From CAZJWR01 sp964549765 (lineage in GTDB: Bacteria; Zixibacteria; MSB-5A5; GN15; JAAZOE01), in contig CAZJWR010000064.1 of assembly GCA_964549765.1 (NCBI GenBank), positions 1-19,585 of the forward strand: DNA of 19,585 nt, written 5' to 3'. Below are positions 17,300 through 19,585 of the stretch, piece after piece. Position numbers and translations under genes: made by a program. Under the pieces are notes generated by a model. The model saw only the letters and a program-made list of their open reading frames with translations. It searched no databases and was not told where the DNA came from. Position 1 is the first letter of the stretch, and each line of letters starts with the position of its first letter.

Positions 17300-18352
17300 A
17301 TGAGATGCAGCAGGCGGGTTGCGATGATGGTCGCCCTTTTCGGTGCCTGTGCCGCGATCATTCCAACAGGCCGCAATGTCCTTTCAGGAGAAATCCCAAT
17401 GAACGATGCCTCCAAGTCGTTGCAGGAAACTTCTGACATCCGGACCGGCCTCGTCTTCGCCGTCTATGCCGAGGACGAGGAGCAGCTGCGACATACATAT
17501 TATCTCGTCGAAAGTATTCGCGCCTTCGCCGGGACATACCGCAACGCCCCCGTGTGGATCTATCTCCCCGGCGGCCTTCTGCAAGCGGACACATCTGCCC
17601 GCGAACGGTTCGCCGGTCTGGATGCGGAACTTCACGTCAGCGAAACCCCTCGTGAAGCCCAGGCATACTATTTCGCCGGCAAAGTCTTCGCCGCGGGCGA
17701 CGCCGAAACGGCTGCGGCCGATGCGGCGCGCCTGCTTGTCTGGATGGACGAGGACACGATCGTGCTGCGCGAGCCAATCGAATTCGATCTGCCGGATAGC
17801 ATTGCCTTCGCCTATCGGCCCGTCATGCACAATCGATCAGGATCATTATACGACCACCCCCCGAATCGATACTGGAGCCGCATCTACGAGAGATTGACGA
17901 TAACCGGCGCCGACCTCTTCCCTGTCGTCACACCGGCCGACCGGCAGAAAATTCGGGCCTATTTCAACGCCGGCCTGCTGGTAGTGCGGCCGGAACGGGG
18001 GATATTGCGACGATGGCCCGGAGATTTCGCGGTTCTGTATGCCGACCCGGAATTGGTCCGCATGTGCGACGAGGACATCACCAACAAAATTTTTCTCCAC
18101 CAGACCGCCCTCGTCGGCGCTGTCCTCAATACCGTTTCGAAAAATGAGACAATCGAATTATCCGACCGGTACAATTACCCAATCTTCTTTCATCAACAAT
18201 GGGACGCCGAAAAGGAATTCGGATCGATCGAAGACGTCGTTACTCTGCGCTACGATGTCTATTTTCGCAGTCCCGATCCCGAATGGAGACAAAAGCTCAA
18301 GGGGCCGGATAATCTCGTCGCCTGGCTGGCGGAGCGCTTGGGCGGAAATTAG
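17300..18352 (+). CDS. Glycosyltransferase-like (GT-A/GT8-type) protein with probable signal peptide
   Basis: A 350-residue protein. Residues about 48-345 look like a GT-A nucleotide-sugar transferase of the GT8-like kind: 'GLVFAVYAEDEEQ' near the start, an acidic D-x-D-like motif D150-E151-D152 in 'LLVWMDEDTIVL', 'YFNAGLLVVRPERG' at 221-234 (compare 'FNAG..V' in GT8) and 'FLHQTALVGAVLN' at 265-277. Two starts are credible. ATG at 17300 has a GGAGGAG site and gives an N-terminus like a signal peptide (RRVAMMVALFGACAAI; Cys17 could be a weak lipobox). ATG at 17399 has AGGAG eight bases upstream and gives a cytoplasmic protein. An exported nucleotide-sugar enzyme would be odd, so the start choice matters. 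It sits between MIYLIDP peptide genes. A role in modifying those peptides is possible but only inferred from position. No clear terminator follows. Confidence 0.68.
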   Translation: MRCSRRVAMMVALFGACAAIIPTGRNVLSGEIPMNDASKSLQETSDIRTGLVFAVYAEDEEQLRHTYYLVESIRAFAGTYRNAPVWIYLPGGLLQADTSARERFAGLDAELHVSETPREAQAYYFAGKVFAAGDAETAAADAARLLVWMDEDTIVLREPIEFDLPDSIAFAYRPVMHNRSGSLYDHPPNRYWSRIYERLTITGADLFPVVTPADRQKIRAYFNAGLLVVRPERGILRRWPGDFAVLYADPELVRMCDEDITNKIFLHQTALVGAVLNTVSKNETIELSDRYNYPIFFHQQWDAEKEFGSIEDVVTLRYDVYFRSPDPEWRQKLKGPDNLVAWLAERLGGN

Positions 18353-18599
18353 GAAGACTCTGTTCGCTCCACGACACGACGGTTACGAAGCAGGCGGGAT
18401 GGCAGCCGCGGTCGGCGCCTTATTGAACGGCAACAGAGTTGTGGAAATGCACCACTCTCCACCGGTCATCGTCCTTTCGCAGGACCCATGTGCATCGGAC
18501 GGGCAATTCGACAGCCGGTCGGCGGATCGGAGTCAACTAAATTCGACTCCCGCTATCGGAAACGACCCGGCGAATCTGCCTCGAATATAAAAATAGTTA
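18353..18599. other. Intergenic stretch with a long-range inverted repeat
   Basis: This follows the glycosyltransferase-like gene. A perfect 8-bp inverted repeat (ACTCTGTT at 18357-18364, AACAGAGT at 18432-18439) is spaced by 67 bases and has no T-run, so it is not a good terminator. No gene recognised. Confidence 0.4.
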
Positions 18600-18629
18600 T
18601 TGACTTTTCGAATCGGGCGGCATTACTAT
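18600..18629 (+). promoter_or_regulatory. Sigma70-like promoter for peptide copy 2
   Basis: -35 TTGACT (18600-18605), an 18-base spacer and -10 TACTAT (18624-18629). The AT-rich setting contrasts with the GC-rich flanks. The implied leader is about 125 bases. Confidence 0.55.
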
Positions 18630-18632
18630 ACT

Positions 18633-18648
18633 GCTCTTGAGAAAGAGC
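18633..18648 (+). other. Leader hairpin at the start of the peptide copy 2 transcript
   Basis: A perfect 6-bp stem, GCTCTT (18633-18638) with AAGAGC (18643-18648), and a GAGA tetraloop. It would form the 5' end of the predicted transcript. Confidence 0.5.
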
Positions 18649-18762
18649 ATCTTTATCGTGACAGGTGACAGGGAAAAAACGAGATTTATCGCATATTTGA
18701 TCGTGGCCGCATCAGGCGGCGGCGATATTTTCCTCACATTTTATACTTCATGGAGGTGAAGC

Positions 18763-18882
18763 ATGATTTACCTGATCGATCCCAAAACGGTCCAGTGCCA
18801 AACCCGCTGCAAGCCGGTCTGCCTGCTCAAAGTTGTCTGCCCGCTGGATCTTCAGCACCCGCTCTACGGCATCCCGAGCTGA
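18763..18882 (+). CDS. MIYLIDP-family Cys-rich small peptide, copy 2 (putative RiPP precursor)
   Basis: A 39-codon gene: MIYLIDPKTV..., with cysteines at 12, 16, 20 and 26, spaced C-x3-C-x3-C-x5-C. The tail ends QHPLYGIPS. Start ATG at 18763 behind TGGAGGTGA. Its first 20 coding bases are identical to copy 1. Against copy 3 the codon changes at I2, Y3, K8 and V10 are all synonymous, so selection acts on the peptide. It shares C16-K17 and LYG[I/V]P with copy 3. It has its own promoter candidate upstream and a strong terminator 35 bases downstream, so it is a single-gene transcript. Function unknown; leader-plus-core precursor architecture is inferred. Confidence 0.82.
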   Translation: MIYLIDPKTVQCQTRCKPVCLLKVVCPLDLQHPLYGIPS

Positions 18883-18916
18883 TCGGCAGCGGCAGCTTAA
18901 CAACATGAAAACATCA

Positions 18917-18954
18917 ATCGCGGCAGAGATACCTCTGCCGCGATATTATTTTGT
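18917..18954. terminator. Strong terminator between convergent peptide genes
   Basis: A perfect 12-bp stem (18917-18928 with 18933-18944) and a 4-base loop are followed on the plus strand by ATTATTTTGT. The minus strand after the stem reads TGATGTTTTC, so it may also stop transcription from peptide copy 3. Confidence 0.92.
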
Positions 18955-19026
18955 CCCAGCATGATAATCCCCCGGGTATTGATCTCATCGAGAACGATAG
19001 ACAGCCGCACTCCGGCGTAAACACGA

Positions 19027-19044
19027 CCGGGCCCTTCGGCCCGG
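19027..19044 (-). terminator. Possible terminator of peptide copy 3
   Basis: A perfect 7-bp GC stem (19027-19033 with 19038-19044) has a 4-base loop. On the minus strand it is followed by TCGTGTTTAC, only moderately T-rich. It lies 40 bases after the copy 3 stop. Confidence 0.4.
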
Positions 19045-19083
19045 CCATGTCGGGGTTGCGTGCTCAACAACCTCCGTGCACCG

Positions 19084-19200
19084 TTAGAAAAACAGCGGAC
19101 AGACTGGCGGGCACCACGGGACGCCGTACAGAATATGATTGGCCACAGCCTTGCATCCCGTGAGGGCCGACACTTCCTTGGGATCGATCAGATAGATCAT
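19084..19200 (-). CDS. MIYLIDP-family Cys/Pro-rich small peptide, copy 3 (putative RiPP precursor)
   Basis: A 38-codon gene: MIYLIDPKEV..., with cysteines at 16, 30 and 34, ending 'LYGVPWCPPVCPLFF'. Start ATG at 19200 behind GAGGAGGTGA. It is a mosaic of the other two copies: GCK and LYG[I/V]P match copy 2, while CPPV and CPLF match copy 1. This shows that the variable tails are related and not random. The first differences from copies 1 and 2 (Ile and Tyr codons) are synonymous, supporting translation. It is convergent with copy 2 and has a long, structured leader. No hydrophobic helix or signal peptide is visible. Function unknown. Confidence 0.82.
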   Translation of the reverse strand: MIYLIDPKEVSALTGCKAVANHILYGVPWCPPVCPLFF

Positions 19201-19380
19201 CGGTTCACCTCCTCTCGGCATCATCAGGTATAATAATGAGGCGGGCGCGGAACCATAGTATCTTCGTTCCGTAACCGCGAACCGTTATCAATAACACTCT
19301 CTTCCAAAAATGATACTGTCGAGCGGCGTCCCCGATAGAACGACAGGTCCGCCCGTACTTATGCATCAGAATCGCGTTTT

Positions 19381-19425
19381 ATCCTGAGACTCGAATGATA
19401 CGAGATGCCAACTACCCCTCAGGAT
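19381..19425 (-). other. Nested hairpin in the leader of peptide copy 3
   Basis: The outer 8-bp stem, ATCCTGAG (19381-19388) with CTCAGGAT (19418-19425), encloses an inner 4-bp stem, CTCG (19390-19393) with CGAG (19401-19404). It would sit near the 5' end of the transcript predicted from the promoter at 19436-19464. Confidence 0.45.
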
Positions 19426-19435
19426 GCCTCATATA

Positions 19436-19464
19436 ATAATACAATCATTCTTTTGATTTTACAA
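19436..19464 (-). promoter_or_regulatory. Sigma70-like promoter for peptide copy 3
   Basis: On the minus strand, -35 TTGTAA (19459-19464), a 17-base spacer and -10 TATTAT (19436-19441) lie in a locally AT-rich stretch. The leader to the ATG would be about 230 bases. Confidence 0.5.
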
Positions 19465-19488
19465 GCGGAAAATGGCCGCGGCGCGCTT

Positions 19489-19535
19489 CTCTCTTCTCCC
19501 CTCTCCCCTCTCCCCTTGGGAGAAGGGCTGGGGTG
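19489..19535. repeat. Low-complexity extragenic palindrome
   Basis: Short tandem CTCTCCC-type units run into a small palindrome, TCTCCC (19509-19514) with GGGAGA (19518-19523), then a G-rich arm. It resembles the CTCTCCC...GGGAGAGGG extragenic repeats common in many bacterial genomes. 19541-19585 shows nothing else recognisable. Confidence 0.45.
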
Positions 19536-19585
19536 CGGGAGGAATTAGAAGAGGGGCCGAAAGTGATCGAGGATTTGGCCGAAAG

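Noticed and set aside
16769..19200. MIYLIDP peptides as type I toxin peptides
   Set aside because: Type I toxins usually have a single hydrophobic membrane helix. These peptides have only a short hydrophobic start, then charged, Cys- and Pro-rich tails, and no antisense partner RNA is evident.

Overview
The window reads like a piece of a metagenome-assembled genome from an uncultivated bacterium of the FCB group, most likely near candidate phylum Zixibacteria. This rests on recognised protein style rather than a marker gene. Three secreted proteins carry dockerin-like repeats of the form 'GD..G...VGDA.Y.I.YIF.GGPAP', and one ends in the FlgD-like/Por-type C-terminal domain ('NRPNPFNPET...SGIYLYK') common in that group. 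Coding DNA is GC-rich, and a 100-N scaffold gap breaks a repeat-rich gene. No tRNA, rRNA, CRISPR array, phage or transposase was seen.

Layout. 1-579 (+): 3' end of a secreted dockerin protein. 702-1547 (+): two-domain GNAT acetyltransferase. 1643-8036 (-): one giant secreted protein with at least 16 Ig-like repeats, a cohesin-like domain, a dockerin-like pair and a sorting domain. The N gap lies inside it, and the repeat period predicts that the true gap is 363 bp plus a multiple of 510 bp. 8484-13867 (-): a probable four-gene operon, transcribed as HD-domain protein, LYS4-type homoaconitase-like hydro-lyase, MFS exporter and MmgE/PrpD-family protein, behind a good sigma70-like promoter. 14188-16076 (+): EVE-domain protein coupled by a 4-bp overlap to a secreted PQQ-type sugar dehydrogenase with a dockerin tail. 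16165-16431 (+): small Trm112-like protein.

16769-19200 is the unusual part. It holds three very short genes (43, 39 and 38 codons, on both strands), each with a strong GGAGGTG-type ribosome binding site. All encode peptides that begin MIYLIDP and then diverge into Cys/Pro-rich tails. They surround a glycosyltransferase-like gene whose product probably has a signal peptide. A conserved N-terminus with a variable cysteine-rich C-terminus is what RiPP precursors look like, but no recognisable maturase is present here. I do not recognise the family and regard it as the best candidate for an undescribed system.

The right edge (19201-19585) holds a probable promoter and structured leader for the third peptide, then a low-complexity palindromic stretch.
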